From NCBI GenBank assembly GCA_051745935.1, contig JBNJEM010000214.1, forward strand, positions 1 to 11,027: a stretch of 11,027 nt of DNA. The letters are read 5' to 3'. The position numbers and the translations under genes are program-made. The stretch comes from JBNJEM01 sp051745935 (GTDB lineage Bacteria; Planctomycetota; Planctomycetia; Pirellulales; Pirellulaceae). The notes beneath the pieces were generated by a model. The model saw nothing but the letters and a program-made list of their open reading frames with translations. It was not told where the DNA came from and made no database searches. Position 1 is the stretch's first letter. The number at the start of each line of letters is the position of its first letter. This document shows positions 1 to 7,715 of the stretch, piece after piece.

Positions 1-319
1 GTATATTTCAGGCGGTTGGATTTTTCCGGGTGGAAAGCTGCCCGACGCAAGCCGTCCTCCCGTTGGTCGGACTCGCGGCGGAGAAACTCATCCGCGACCG
101 GCATAATTTGGAGTATGGGGCCCTCGGCGCGTTTCGGAATTTCGATCCTTTGACAGCCGGTGACCAAACCAGGCTCCCGCTCTCTAAACTCCTTGGATGA
201 CAGGGAATTTGAAGGGTTTCGTCGTGGCTTGTTAGCCGTACAGCGCCATGTCGCTACCTCCCTCATCCGCCATCACACCGCTTTGCGTTTATTGGCCCAG
301 CCAAGGCGACGCCGTCCCT
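1..319. other. Window edge, no secure gene
   Basis: No gene here can be called with confidence. A minus-strand frame is open from about 272 to the window edge, with an ATG at 104 that would begin MPVADEFLRRESDQ. A plus-strand frame is open from 3 to a TGA at 198-200. The two are opposite readings of the same codons, neither resembles a family I know, and the longer versions run through the intergenic repeat at 152-246. If a gene follows DUF58 in the same operon, the minus-strand ATG at 104 is the likelier start, but no ribosome binding site precedes it. A 5-bp hairpin (TTGGC, loop CCA, GCCAA, 292-304) lies just past the DUF58 stop and lacks a T-run, so it is at best a weak terminator. Confidence 0.5.
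152..246 (+). repeat. Diverged intergenic repeat, copy A
   Basis: This stretch matches 2665-2758 in the same orientation. The first 49 bases align without gaps at roughly three quarters identity. After a poorly matching stretch with a one-base indel, the end of the core (GTTTCG..TGGCTT) matches again, and a short GTACAG match follows. It lies between the DUF58 stop and the window edge. The reading frames cross it without constraint, so it is more likely an old dispersed repeat than a coding domain. Identity was counted by eye. Confidence 0.55.
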
Positions 320-1216
320 TTAGAACCGCGCTTGGCGGTTCAGCAAGTATTCGAGCAAGGCCTTGTCGAACGGCATGCTGGTATCCAATGGTACGTAATC
401 AATGCCGCTCTGGAAACATTTCCGCCGGTAGGTCTCCCGAAACGCCTCGACTTCTTTCATATAGTCCCCTCGAAACTGGTCAGCATCCACTTGCACCCGG
501 TTTTCCGTTTCGGGGTCTTCCAGCTCAAGCATTCCTTGAAACGGGAAATGGACTTCGGCTTCGTCCAGCACGTGGAACACGATCACGTCGTGGCCGCCGT
601 GTCGCAGTCCACGCAGCGAGTGAATGACGGGTTCGCTGTCGACCAGCAGGTCCGAGAAGATCATGACCAGGCTGCGGTGACGAAGCATGGCGGCGATTTG
701 AACCAGACTGTGGGCAATATCCGTCTCGCCTGCCGGCCGCAACCGGGAAAGATGGGAAAGTATATTGTTCAAGTGCGACCGTTTCGAGCGGGGGGCGACG
801 CTCTGACGCACGCGCTGGTCGAAGGTGATCAACCCGATCGGATCCTGCTGGTGGACCATCAAGTAGGATAACGCGGCCGCGAGGCAGATCGCATAGTCGA
901 ATTTGGAGAGGTCTTGGCGGTAGGTGTACCCCATTGATTCACTCAGATCCATGACCAGATAGCCGGTGATGTTGGTTTCCGCCTCGTACTTCTTGACATA
1001 GAACTTGTCGGTTTTAGCGAATACGAGCCAGTCGATATTCTTGGGATCATCCCCCGCCGTGTACTTGCGATGCTCACTGAACTCGACCGAAAAGCCGTGA
1101 AACGGACTGGCATGCAGGCCCTGCAGGAAGCCACGCACCACGAACTGCGCGCGGAGATCCAGCCGCTTGATCTGATTGATGACTTCCGGTTTCAAGTACT
1201 TTTCGACCGAAGACAT
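320..1216 (-). CDS. DUF58 domain protein with vWA fold
   Basis: This 298-residue protein belongs to the DUF58 family, the usual partner of MoxR ATPases. The core DUF58 segment is at residues 50-63 (RKYTAGDDPKNIDW). A complete vWA-type metal site (MIDAS) follows: DLSES at 90-94, a threonine at 165 in GETD, and an aspartate at 189 in FSDLL. It probably binds a divalent metal and mediates protein contacts. There is no signal peptide or membrane helix, so it should be cytoplasmic or peripheral. I chose the ATG at 1216 (MSSVEKYLKPE) because family similarity begins there; an ATG at 1222 is equally possible. The frame stays open to 1369, but that extension is arginine-rich and unlike the family. 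It follows MoxR on the same strand after about 210 bp, a wide gap for this pair. The family call is firm; the partner role is inferred from known families. Confidence 0.93.
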   Translation of the reverse strand: MSSVEKYLKPEVINQIKRLDLRAQFVVRGFLQGLHASPFHGFSVEFSEHRKYTAGDDPKNIDWLVFAKTDKFYVKKYEAETNITGYLVMDLSESMGYTYRQDLSKFDYAICLAAALSYLMVHQQDPIGLITFDQRVRQSVAPRSKRSHLNNILSHLSRLRPAGETDIAHSLVQIAAMLRHRSLVMIFSDLLVDSEPVIHSLRGLRHGGHDVIVFHVLDEAEVHFPFQGMLELEDPETENRVQVDADQFRGDYMKEVEAFRETYRRKCFQSGIDYVPLDTSMPFDKALLEYLLNRQARF

Positions 1217-1403
1217 GAGCATTCCAGCCGCTGCGCGGGTTGTTTGGGAGTTGAGACGCACGGTCCGTCCCGCCGTGGGATCACGGCGCCATTGACGACA
1301 TATAACGGCCCTCCGGTGCCGCCAACGGGACATCATCCCAGCTTCCGGGACACGCTCTGAATGTTTCAACGCTCACGAACTCAGTTCCTTCATCGCGCGG
1401 TAT

Positions 1404-1417
1404 CACGGCATGCCGTG
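1404..1417. repeat. 14-bp perfect palindrome between MoxR and DUF58
   Basis: CACGGCATGCCGTG reads identically on both strands. It starts 14 bp past the MoxR stop codon in the 214-bp MoxR-DUF58 gap. In RNA it could form a 5-bp stem with a 4-base loop. No U-run follows on the minus strand, so it is not a typical terminator. It could instead be a protein-binding site or an mRNA processing element. Role unknown. Confidence 0.5.
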
Positions 1418-1430
1418 CGAGTCTTGCTTT

Positions 1431-2468
<1,038 letters not shown>

Positions 2469-2578
2469 GGCCGTCCTTCCTTCTCGATTCCGCTCGGCAA
2501 GCGGGACCTGCTTTACCCACACCGCCGGGCTCCAAAGAGGAGGCACGTCCCGGCCGTTTCTCGGGGCGGCAGGGCCGC

Positions 2579-2606
2579 CAACCGAATGCGAGCGCCCATT
2601 CGGTTG
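2579..2606. repeat. Inverted repeat, 10-bp stem, 8-base loop
   Basis: CAACCGAATG at 2579-2588 and CATTCGGTTG at 2597-2606 are perfect reverse complements around CGAGCGCC. A second hairpin, GGCGGC-AGG-GCCGCC (2565-2579), directly abuts it. Together they lie about 100-140 bp upstream of the MoxR start. They could be a dimeric regulator site or structure in the MoxR mRNA leader. The symmetry is seen in the sequence; the role is inference. Confidence 0.6.
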
Positions 2607-2664
2607 CCGTTGGTCCACTGTCGCTGGTCGCTATCTTTGTCAAAAAGTCAACGCTCTTGAAATT

Positions 2665-2758
2665 CACAGCCCGTAACAAAACGTGGTTCCCGCTCTCGAA
2701 AGTCCGTGGGTGAAAAAAAACTGAGTGGTTTCGCCATGGCTTCCGAGTGGTACAGTGT
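2665..2758 (+). repeat. Diverged intergenic repeat, copy B
   Basis: This is the second copy of the repeat at 152-246, in the same orientation. It carries TCCCGCTCTC, GTGGGTGA, an eight-A run, GGTTTCGCCATGGCTT and GTACAG. The two copies lie outside the MoxR-DUF58 pair, one on each side. No transposase or terminal inverted repeats are visible, so mobility cannot be claimed. Confidence 0.55.
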
Positions 2759-2826
2759 GGGGGCAGCGGAACACGTGTGGTTCGCTTGTATGGGGTACCC
2801 TTCCAGTCCAGTGCCAGCGGCCCCGT

Positions 2827-2853
2827 GGGCAGCGTGGTTTGCGTGCGCTGCCC
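2827..2853. repeat. Hairpin with 8-bp stem upstream of toroid-DUF4159 gene
   Basis: GGGCAGCG at 2827-2834 pairs perfectly with CGCTGCCC at 2846-2853 across an 11-base loop. It lies upstream of the proposed plus-strand promoter, so it would not be in that transcript. It could be a binding site or a repeat remnant. Confidence 0.45.
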
Positions 2854-2941
2854 CGGGCTGCCCAGACGCCATGATCCTGCCCCATCAGAAGTGTACATTG
2901 TAGTCCTGGCAGCGGACTCCAGCAATGCTGGGGGAATTGTG

Positions 2942-2970
2942 TTGCCGACCTAACTCTTTAATTCTAAAAT
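2942..2970 (+). promoter_or_regulatory. Candidate sigma70 promoter for toroid-DUF4159 gene
   Basis: TTGCCG at 2942-2947 matches 4 of 6 bases of the -35 consensus. TAAAAT at 2965-2970 matches 5 of 6 of the -10 consensus, with an ideal 17-base spacer. The block around it (about 2950-2980) is strikingly AT-rich against its GC-rich surroundings. Transcription starting near 2977 would give a leader of about 36 bases before the ATG at 3013. Confidence 0.5.
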
Positions 2971-3012
2971 ATTTATGACAAGCGAGATGTCGCATTAGTG
3001 GGGATAAGGTTG

Positions 3013-5334
3013 ATGACGTGGGGAATCCGAGTTCCGGTAATAACGGTCGTGCTCGTGGCAACGGTGGTGGTCCCTATCCGCGCCGAGGTCAATCATGAAG
3101 ACGTGTTGCAGGCCATCGACCGGGGCGTCATGTTCCTGAAAACCCACCAGGATAGCTCGCGCGGGAATTGGCCGGAGCATAGTGCCCAACCGGGGGGCCT
3201 GACCGCGCTCTGCACCCTCGCGCTGCTCCACGCCGGGGTGGAGCCCGATGATCCCGCCGTGGAGAGGGCCCTCGACTACCTCCGCGCCTTTGATCAACCG
3301 AAGATGACCTATTCGGTGGCGCTTCGCACCATGGTGTTTTGCGTTGCCGAACCTCAAAAAGATATGCTTCTGATCCGCCAGAACACCAAGTGGTTGGAAG
3401 CGACTCAGATTACCGATACGTCGCGGCACAAGGGAGCCTGGGCGTATTCCGCTCGACGCGGCAACGGCGATAACTCGAATACCCAATTCGCCCTGCTGGC
3501 ACTCAACGAGGCGGAACGCGTGGGGGTGAAGGTGTCCCCGAGCACCTGGCGGTTGGCTCGCGAGTATTGGGCGAACTCGCAGCGGGCCAATGGCGGGTGG
3601 GGGTACAAGCCGGATGACGCGCCCACCGGTAGTATGACATGCGCCGGCATCTGTTCCGCGGTTATCGCCTCGGGACGACTCAGTTCGGCGCGAGCGGAAG
3701 TCGTGGGCGGCGAGGTACGGTGTTGTGGCGACGCTGGGAAGTCCGATGTGGTGGAACGCGGCCTGGCGTGGTTGGCCAAACACTTCAGCGTTCGCCGGAA
3801 CCCGGGAAAAGATAGTTGGTTGCTCTACTACCTCTACGGCGTCGAACGCGTGGGACGTTTAACCGGCCGCCGGTTTATCGGAGAACATGATTGGTACCGG
3901 GAAGGGACCGAGTTGCTGATCCGCAACCAGGATGAATTCAACGATTACTGGAAGGGAACCGGCGTCGGCGAGACCAACCCCCTGGTCGGAACCTCGTTCG
4001 CGCTGCTGTTCCTTTCCAAAGGTCGACGTCCCGTGGTCATGGCCAAGGCGAAACACTGCGATGGCGAGGATTGGGACCTGCATGCAGGCGGCGTGCCCAA
4101 CCTGACTCGAGCTATCGAGAAAGAATGGCAGCGGGAACTGACCTGGCAGACGGTCGATTTGAGCGTCGCCACGGTTGAGGATCTATTGGCGACGCCCGTG
4201 CTGTTTTTCAGTGGTCAACAATCATTGCGGTTGACTGACCAGCAGAAAGATCGGTTGCGATCCTACATCGAGCAGGGTGGGTTTATCTTTGCGGAAGCGT
4301 GTGACGGTGAAGGGTGTGATGGAGCGGCTTTCGATCGGTCATTCCGGGAACTCATGCAAGAAATGTTTCCGCATTCACCCCTGCGGTTGCTGCCACCCGA
4401 ACATCCCGTGTGGTTCGCGGAAGGCAAGGTCGACCCGGAATACATGCGACCCCTGTACGGCATCGATGCCTGTTGCCGTACCAGCGTCGTCTACTGCCCT
4501 CGAAACCTTTCCTGCCTTTGGGAGTTGAGTGCTCAAGGGCGCGAACGCGATATTCCCGAGGTGGCCCAGGAGAAAATCGATGCTTGCGTGCGGATGGGTC
4601 GGAATGTAGTGGCCTACGCGACCAATCGAGTGCTCAAGCAGAAACTGGAACGCCCCGAAGTCGTGGCCACGGAAACGAACGTGTCACCGGAGTCGCGCGG
4701 TGTATTGGTGATTCCGAAATTGGATCACCGGGGAGGCAGCGATGATGCCCCCAACGCACTGGCCAATTTGGTGCGGTATCTGCGGCAGGAGGTTGAGTTG
4801 CGGGCACTCACGCAACGGATGGTCGTGCCGGCCACGTCCGACTCGTTGTCGGAGTACCCCATTCTCTTCGTCCACGGTCGGCGCGGCTTTCGTTGGAATA
4901 GCAACGAACGCCAGGCGTTGGCCGAGTATATCGAAAACGGAGGATTCATTCTCGCCGACGCCATTTGTGCCAGCCCGGAATTCGCCGCCGCGTTTCGCGA
5001 GCAGCTGGAAGCGATTTTCCCCGGCCAGGAGCTGGAACGAATACCAACCCGTCACCCCATGTTTTCCGGGGAGTACGGCGGGTTCAATCTGACCCAAGTG
5101 ACGCTGAACGACCCCCAATTGCGAGGAGAGGACGGCCGGCTCGACAGCCGGCGCGGACAGGTCTCGCCGTTACTGGAAGGTCTGCAGGTGGACGGGCGGT
5201 ATGCCGTGATCTTCTCACCCTACGACCTGAGCTGCGCTCTGGAGACGGGCGCCTCCCTGGACTGTAAAGGCTACGTGAAAAGCGACGCCGCCCGCCTCGG
5301 AACGAATATCATTCTGTTCGCCCTCCAGCAATAG
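3013..5334 (+). CDS. Secreted toroid-repeat protein with two DUF4159 domains
   Basis: This 773-residue exported protein has three parts. Residues 1-24 form a signal peptide with likely cleavage after PIRA. Residues 30 to about 335 form an alpha-alpha toroid of the prenyltransferase/squalene-cyclase type (GGLTALCTLALLHAG, NGGWGYKPDD, VGTSFALLFLSKG). From about 343 come two tandem DUF4159 domains, roughly 343-546 and 562-773. Paired landmarks are GGFIFAEAC/GGFILADAI, LLPPEHPVW/RIPTRHPMF and CPRNLSC/SPYDLSC. No DxDDTA motif is present, so cyclase activity is unlikely and the toroid is probably a binding scaffold. DUF4159 has been related to the class I glutamine amidotransferase-like fold, as far as I recall, but its function is unknown. 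I chose ATG 3013 for its clean signal peptide and the AAGG just upstream; a GTG at 2998 would add five residues. It diverges from MoxR-DUF58 and probably shares their pathway. Domains are firm; function is open. Confidence 0.92.
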   Translation: MTWGIRVPVITVVLVATVVVPIRAEVNHEDVLQAIDRGVMFLKTHQDSSRGNWPEHSAQPGGLTALCTLALLHAGVEPDDPAVERALDYLRAFDQPKMTYSVALRTMVFCVAEPQKDMLLIRQNTKWLEATQITDTSRHKGAWAYSARRGNGDNSNTQFALLALNEAERVGVKVSPSTWRLAREYWANSQRANGGWGYKPDDAPTGSMTCAGICSAVIASGRLSSARAEVVGGEVRCCGDAGKSDVVERGLAWLAKHFSVRRNPGKDSWLLYYLYGVERVGRLTGRRFIGEHDWYREGTELLIRNQDEFNDYWKGTGVGETNPLVGTSFALLFLSKGRRPVVMAKAKHCDGEDWDLHAGGVPNLTRAIEKEWQRELTWQTVDLSVATVEDLLATPVLFFSGQQSLRLTDQQKDRLRSYIEQGGFIFAEACDGEGCDGAAFDRSFRELMQEMFPHSPLRLLPPEHPVWFAEGKVDPEYMRPLYGIDACCRTSVVYCPRNLSCLWELSAQGRERDIPEVAQEKIDACVRMGRNVVAYATNRVLKQKLERPEVVATETNVSPESRGVLVIPKLDHRGGSDDAPNALANLVRYLRQEVELRALTQRMVVPATSDSLSEYPILFVHGRRGFRWNSNERQALAEYIENGGFILADAICASPEFAAAFREQLEAIFPGQELERIPTRHPMFSGEYGGFNLTQVTLNDPQLRGEDGRLDSRRGQVSPLLEGLQVDGRYAVIFSPYDLSCALETGASLDCKGYVKSDAARLGTNIILFALQQ

Positions 5335-5351
5335 TCGCGGGCCGTAGCTCG

Positions 5352-5390
5352 GGTCTCCGATCCGAGACCGTGGCTCGGGACGCTGTCCCG
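5352..5390. terminator. Tandem hairpins after toroid-DUF4159 gene
   Basis: GGTCTC (5352-5357) pairs with GAGACC (5364-5369) around CGATCC. CGGGAC (5376-5381) pairs with GTCCCG (5385-5390) around GCT. They begin 18 bp after the stop codon, where a terminator would be expected, but no T-run follows. Terminator and dispersed intergenic palindrome are about equally likely. Confidence 0.35.
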
Positions 5391-5486
5391 GGCAGGAAGG
5401 GCCAACCAGCCGAACCAATTCGGACACCCGTGAAAAAGACAGACGGCTGGACTCCATGAACCGATCATTGAGTCTGAACGAAAAAG

Positions 5487-5594
5487 CAGGGAGCCACGGA
5501 GCGGCCCAACGGTTCGCGCAAAACCGAGAATCTCAGGGCAGCGATTCTTGATCTGAACACCGTGAGTTGGCGCGGGCCGTTGGCCCGCTCCCTG
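5487..5594. repeat. Imperfect long inverted repeat with a strong inner hairpin
   Basis: CAGGGAGC at 5487-5494 is the reverse complement of GCTCCCTG at 5587-5594. Just inside the right arm, GCGGGCC (5572-5578) pairs with GGCCCGC (5582-5588) around GTT. The left arm continues as a decayed version of the same sequence (GCGGCCCAACGG). This suggests two inverted copies of one short palindromic unit about 100 bp apart. Confidence 0.5.
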
Positions 5595-5722
5595 TCGCTT
5601 CATAACTCCATAATCAATTCCGAAACGGACTACTAGTCGGTCGAAAATGCCCTGGGGCTACGCTCGGTGGCTTTTGTACCGTAAGACACCTATTCTTCGA
5701 GGGGTTCTGAGTGGCAAGGCGC

Positions 5723-7108
5723 TCAACGGTTCAACAGTTCATGGATTGTTCGAATCACCACCTCTTCCGTCCCTTTCGCCAACGGTCCAGGCTGGTCGTA
5801 GTAGATCATGGACGCGTCGACTTCATAGCCGCCTTCCCGGCGCACCCGTTCCGAAGCAAGGTAGCCAAACAGGTCGTTGGCATAGGCGGAGACCCAAACC
5901 GGATTGGGCGCCAGTTCACGTCGCAGCCGGAGGGCATAGTCGACAACCACCTCGCCGCTGAGGAACACCATGGCGAGTTGATCCCCGAACCGCCATGTTT
6001 GTATCGGGGCAGGGTACGCAGCGGGGAGTTCTCCGGCGCGTTCGTAGCGGGCCAGCATGTCTTCCGCGTGACGCCGCGTTTGGATGCGATTGGATTCCAG
6101 CCGCTGCTTGAGTTCGTCCACACTGGGGCGATCGAACGGCAAGTCGGCGTGTCCGAAAGACGTTGAAAGCGGTTGCGTGATCGGCTGCATGGGCGATTTC
6201 GACAGCCGCTTGACTTCCTCGCTGATTTCTTTTCCCTGTTGCTTGGCGAATTCGCTCGCCCGATTTCGATCACGCGGCGGATTGGCGTCAGCCCCACAGC
6301 CGACAGTACACAACGCGCAAACGCCCGGGAATGCCTCTTCCAGGTACCTGGCGGCGTAACCGGCCCAGTCGCCGTTGATTCGGTTGTGGCTGCCGTCAAA
6401 TGTCGTGCAATGACAGGCATAGTTGAAAACGAAACCTCGCACCGAGCCATCGGTCCCCACGATTTTGAGGATCGGGAGCGAATGGTCAACCGGCCCATCG
6501 GCGTTCACGCCAAAGCCGGCCCACGTGCCGTCTTTCAGCACTCGCCGGTTCTCGGCGAACGTGACCTTGCCTTGCGCATGGTACAGCTTGCCGGGTTCCA
6601 GTCGCTCGATGGCCTTGCCGACACAAGAGAGGATTTTGCCGACCACTTTGTCCGTGTACCGTTGGGAATTGGCTGTTTCTTCCCGCGTCAGGGGCTTGGA
6701 AAAGATATTGGTCAACCCCCCGGAAATATGCGGTGACGTGTGAGTATGGGTGAAGCAGATCACGAACCGCGAACGCGGGATGTCATACTGTTCGTCGACA
6801 GCCTTGGCGATCCGTTTCACCAGCGTCCCAGGAAAACCGATTGACTCGACGGATACCAACGCGTGTAGGTCTCCATGATCGGCTTTGATCGCCATGGCAC
6901 GGGTCCAAAGCGGCTCGTCGATCCCAACGAACGGCTGGCTCCGATTGCCATAACCGGATAGCCGAAGCGGTTGATCAGGCGTAATGTCCACTCTGGCGAA
7001 CCCGAATTCACGCGTACCCTCGGCCGCCTCGGCCCCCGCGGCGGCCCAAGAGAACGCCGTCAGCACCAAGACCGAAAACCCGACAACGGTATTCTGCCAC
7101 CACATCAT
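5723..7108 (-). CDS. Secreted neutral/alkaline ceramidase-like zinc hydrolase
   Basis: This 461-residue exported protein resembles the N-terminal catalytic domain of neutral/alkaline non-lysosomal ceramidases (PF04734). A signal peptide covers about residues 1-28, with likely cleavage after AAGAEA. The domain starts at about 34 (FGFARVDITPDQPLRLSGYG). Candidate zinc ligands are histidines in THTHTSPH (120-127), H233 in NYACHCTT, E386 in FLSGEVVVDYA, and Y409 in SAYANDLFGYL, assigned by analogy with bacterial ceramidase. The ceramidase nucleophile motif GDVSPN reads GADANP (272-277) here, so the catalytic serine is missing. The protein also lacks the usual C-terminal beta-sandwich domain, judging by length. 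It may be a different amidase or an inactive relative. Start is the ATG at 7108, with AGGAGG six bases upstream; the next codon is also ATG (7105). It appears monocistronic. Family is firm; ceramide as substrate is doubtful. Confidence 0.92.
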   Translation of the reverse strand: MMWWQNTVVGFSVLVLTAFSWAAAGAEAAEGTREFGFARVDITPDQPLRLSGYGNRSQPFVGIDEPLWTRAMAIKADHGDLHALVSVESIGFPGTLVKRIAKAVDEQYDIPRSRFVICFTHTHTSPHISGGLTNIFSKPLTREETANSQRYTDKVVGKILSCVGKAIERLEPGKLYHAQGKVTFAENRRVLKDGTWAGFGVNADGPVDHSLPILKIVGTDGSVRGFVFNYACHCTTFDGSHNRINGDWAGYAARYLEEAFPGVCALCTVGCGADANPPRDRNRASEFAKQQGKEISEEVKRLSKSPMQPITQPLSTSFGHADLPFDRPSVDELKQRLESNRIQTRRHAEDMLARYERAGELPAAYPAPIQTWRFGDQLAMVFLSGEVVVDYALRLRRELAPNPVWVSAYANDLFGYLASERVRREGGYEVDASMIYYDQPGPLAKGTEEVVIRTIHELLNR

Positions 7109-7114
7109 CAGGAA

Positions 7115-7120
7115 CCTCCT
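7115..7120 (-). promoter_or_regulatory. Strong Shine-Dalgarno site of ceramidase-like gene
   Basis: On the minus strand AGGAGG stands six bases before the ATG at 7108. It is the best ribosome binding site in the window; the others are weaker or absent, so this gene may be efficiently translated. It also fixes the start against any longer reading. Confidence 0.8.
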
Positions 7121-7162
7121 ATAGGTACCGCCGAATCTTGGATATGTAATTCATGCTTCAAA

Positions 7163-7423
7163 ATTGACTACCCGTTCACGGGTATCGCTAGATGGTCTGG
7201 ACACAGAGGGCCCGAACGGATGCCACGGGCTTGTCCCGTGGTGGTTCACGCTCGCCGCTACAAACCCTCAGACACACCACTGTTCCCTGGCGTAGCGTGG
7301 AACGTAACGGACCACGGGACAAGCCCGTGGCATTTGCACCTTGAAAAGTCTTCCTTTAAAACGTGCGACGGAAGCGCGAATGTTCGCGGATATGAGTCTC
7401 TTGTCCGTGAACGGTTACCAAAT
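7163..7423. repeat. Nested inverted-repeat element upstream of ceramidase-like gene
   Basis: Two pairs of inverted arms are nested. The outer arms, 7163-7181 and 7405-7423, match as reverse complements at 15 of 19 positions. The inner arms, 7220-7242 and 7311-7333, are perfect 23-base reverse complements, and each is itself a hairpin (CCACGGG, loop CTTGT, CCCGTGG, or its complement). Imperfect symmetry continues inside the inner arms (GCTCGCCGCTA against GTTCCACGCTA). A smaller palindrome, CGCGAATGTTCGCG, lies at 7375-7388. The structure resembles a paired REP-like or MITE-like element. There is no transposase here and I could not identify target-site duplications. Confidence 0.65.
7169..7184. 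promoter_or_regulatory. 16-bp palindrome upstream of ceramidase-like gene
   Basis: TACCCGT and ACGGGTA are perfect inverted half-sites around TC, 61-76 bp upstream of the ATG at 7108. The position would suit an operator. It also overlaps the left outer arm of the nested inverted repeat, so it may just be part of that element. Confidence 0.35.
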
Positions 7424-7678
7424 TGATTGATTTCGAGAGAAAAGAGCCGTGCATGGTTTTTCTCGCATTTTGATCCAACCAGTCATTTGAACCCATCGAT
7501 AGACTCGATGCAAGTCACCGTGCAACTCAAACTGTAAGCTTCGCGTCTCGACTAGCTGGTAAAGCCCGGCTTTCGGCGCCTTTTCGGCCATGACTGCACC
7601 CGTCACGGGTTCAAATTCGATCCACCTGGACACGACCTGAAACCAGGGCTTTTCCAGCGTCTGGGTCGTTCGAAGGGC

Positions 7679-7715
7679 GCGAAACGCTTACACTTTGAGG
7701 TGTAAAAAGTTTCGC
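7679..7715. repeat. Bulged hairpin, 13 bp of stem
   Basis: GCGAAAC (7679-7685) pairs with GTTTCGC (7709-7715). Inside, TTACAC (7688-7693) pairs with GTGTAA (7700-7705) around a 6-base loop. A 2-by-3 internal loop separates the two stems. No T-run follows on either strand, so it is not a standard terminator. It may be a structured RNA piece or a repeat unit. Confidence 0.5.

Larger units (their letters stand above)
2469..2997. other. Divergent control region between MoxR and toroid-DUF4159 gene
   Basis: This 529-bp gene-free region lies between two divergently transcribed genes. From the MoxR side it holds a GGCGGC/GCCGCC hairpin (2565-2579) that abuts a 10-bp-stem inverted repeat (2579-2606), repeat copy B (2665-2758), an 8-bp-stem hairpin (2827-2853), a small CCAGC-AAT-GCTGG hairpin (2919-2931), and an AT-rich block (about 2950-2980) with a promoter for the plus-strand gene. 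Several reading frames are open here, but their translations are arginine- and proline-rich and match nothing I recognise. I could not find a convincing promoter for MoxR. Confidence 0.75.
5335..5722. other. Convergent intergenic region with hairpins
   Basis: This 388-bp gap separates the toroid-DUF4159 stop from the stop of the minus-strand ceramidase-like gene. No credible gene is present. It holds two tandem hairpins 18-56 bp past the first stop (5352-5390) and a larger imperfect palindrome (5487-5594). None has a clear T-run on either strand. They could still stop transcription from both sides or be remnants of dispersed palindromes. Confidence 0.7.

Noticed and set aside
2469..2618. Fifty-residue N-terminal extension of MoxR from an ATG at 2618
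   Set aside because: The sequence is unlike MoxR, and the GTG at 2468 has a good AAGGAAGGA ribosome binding site.
2646..2651. TTGACT on the minus strand as a -35 box for MoxR
   Set aside because: No acceptable -10 box lies 15-19 bases downstream on the minus strand.
2995..3783. 262-residue minus-strand frame inside the toroid gene
   Set aside because: It is antisense to a gene with clear domains and signal peptide; its translation is Arg-, His- and Pro-rich.
7163..7423. CRISPR array or tRNA-like structure
   Set aside because: The repeats are inverted pairs, not regularly spaced direct repeats, and no cloverleaf can be drawn.
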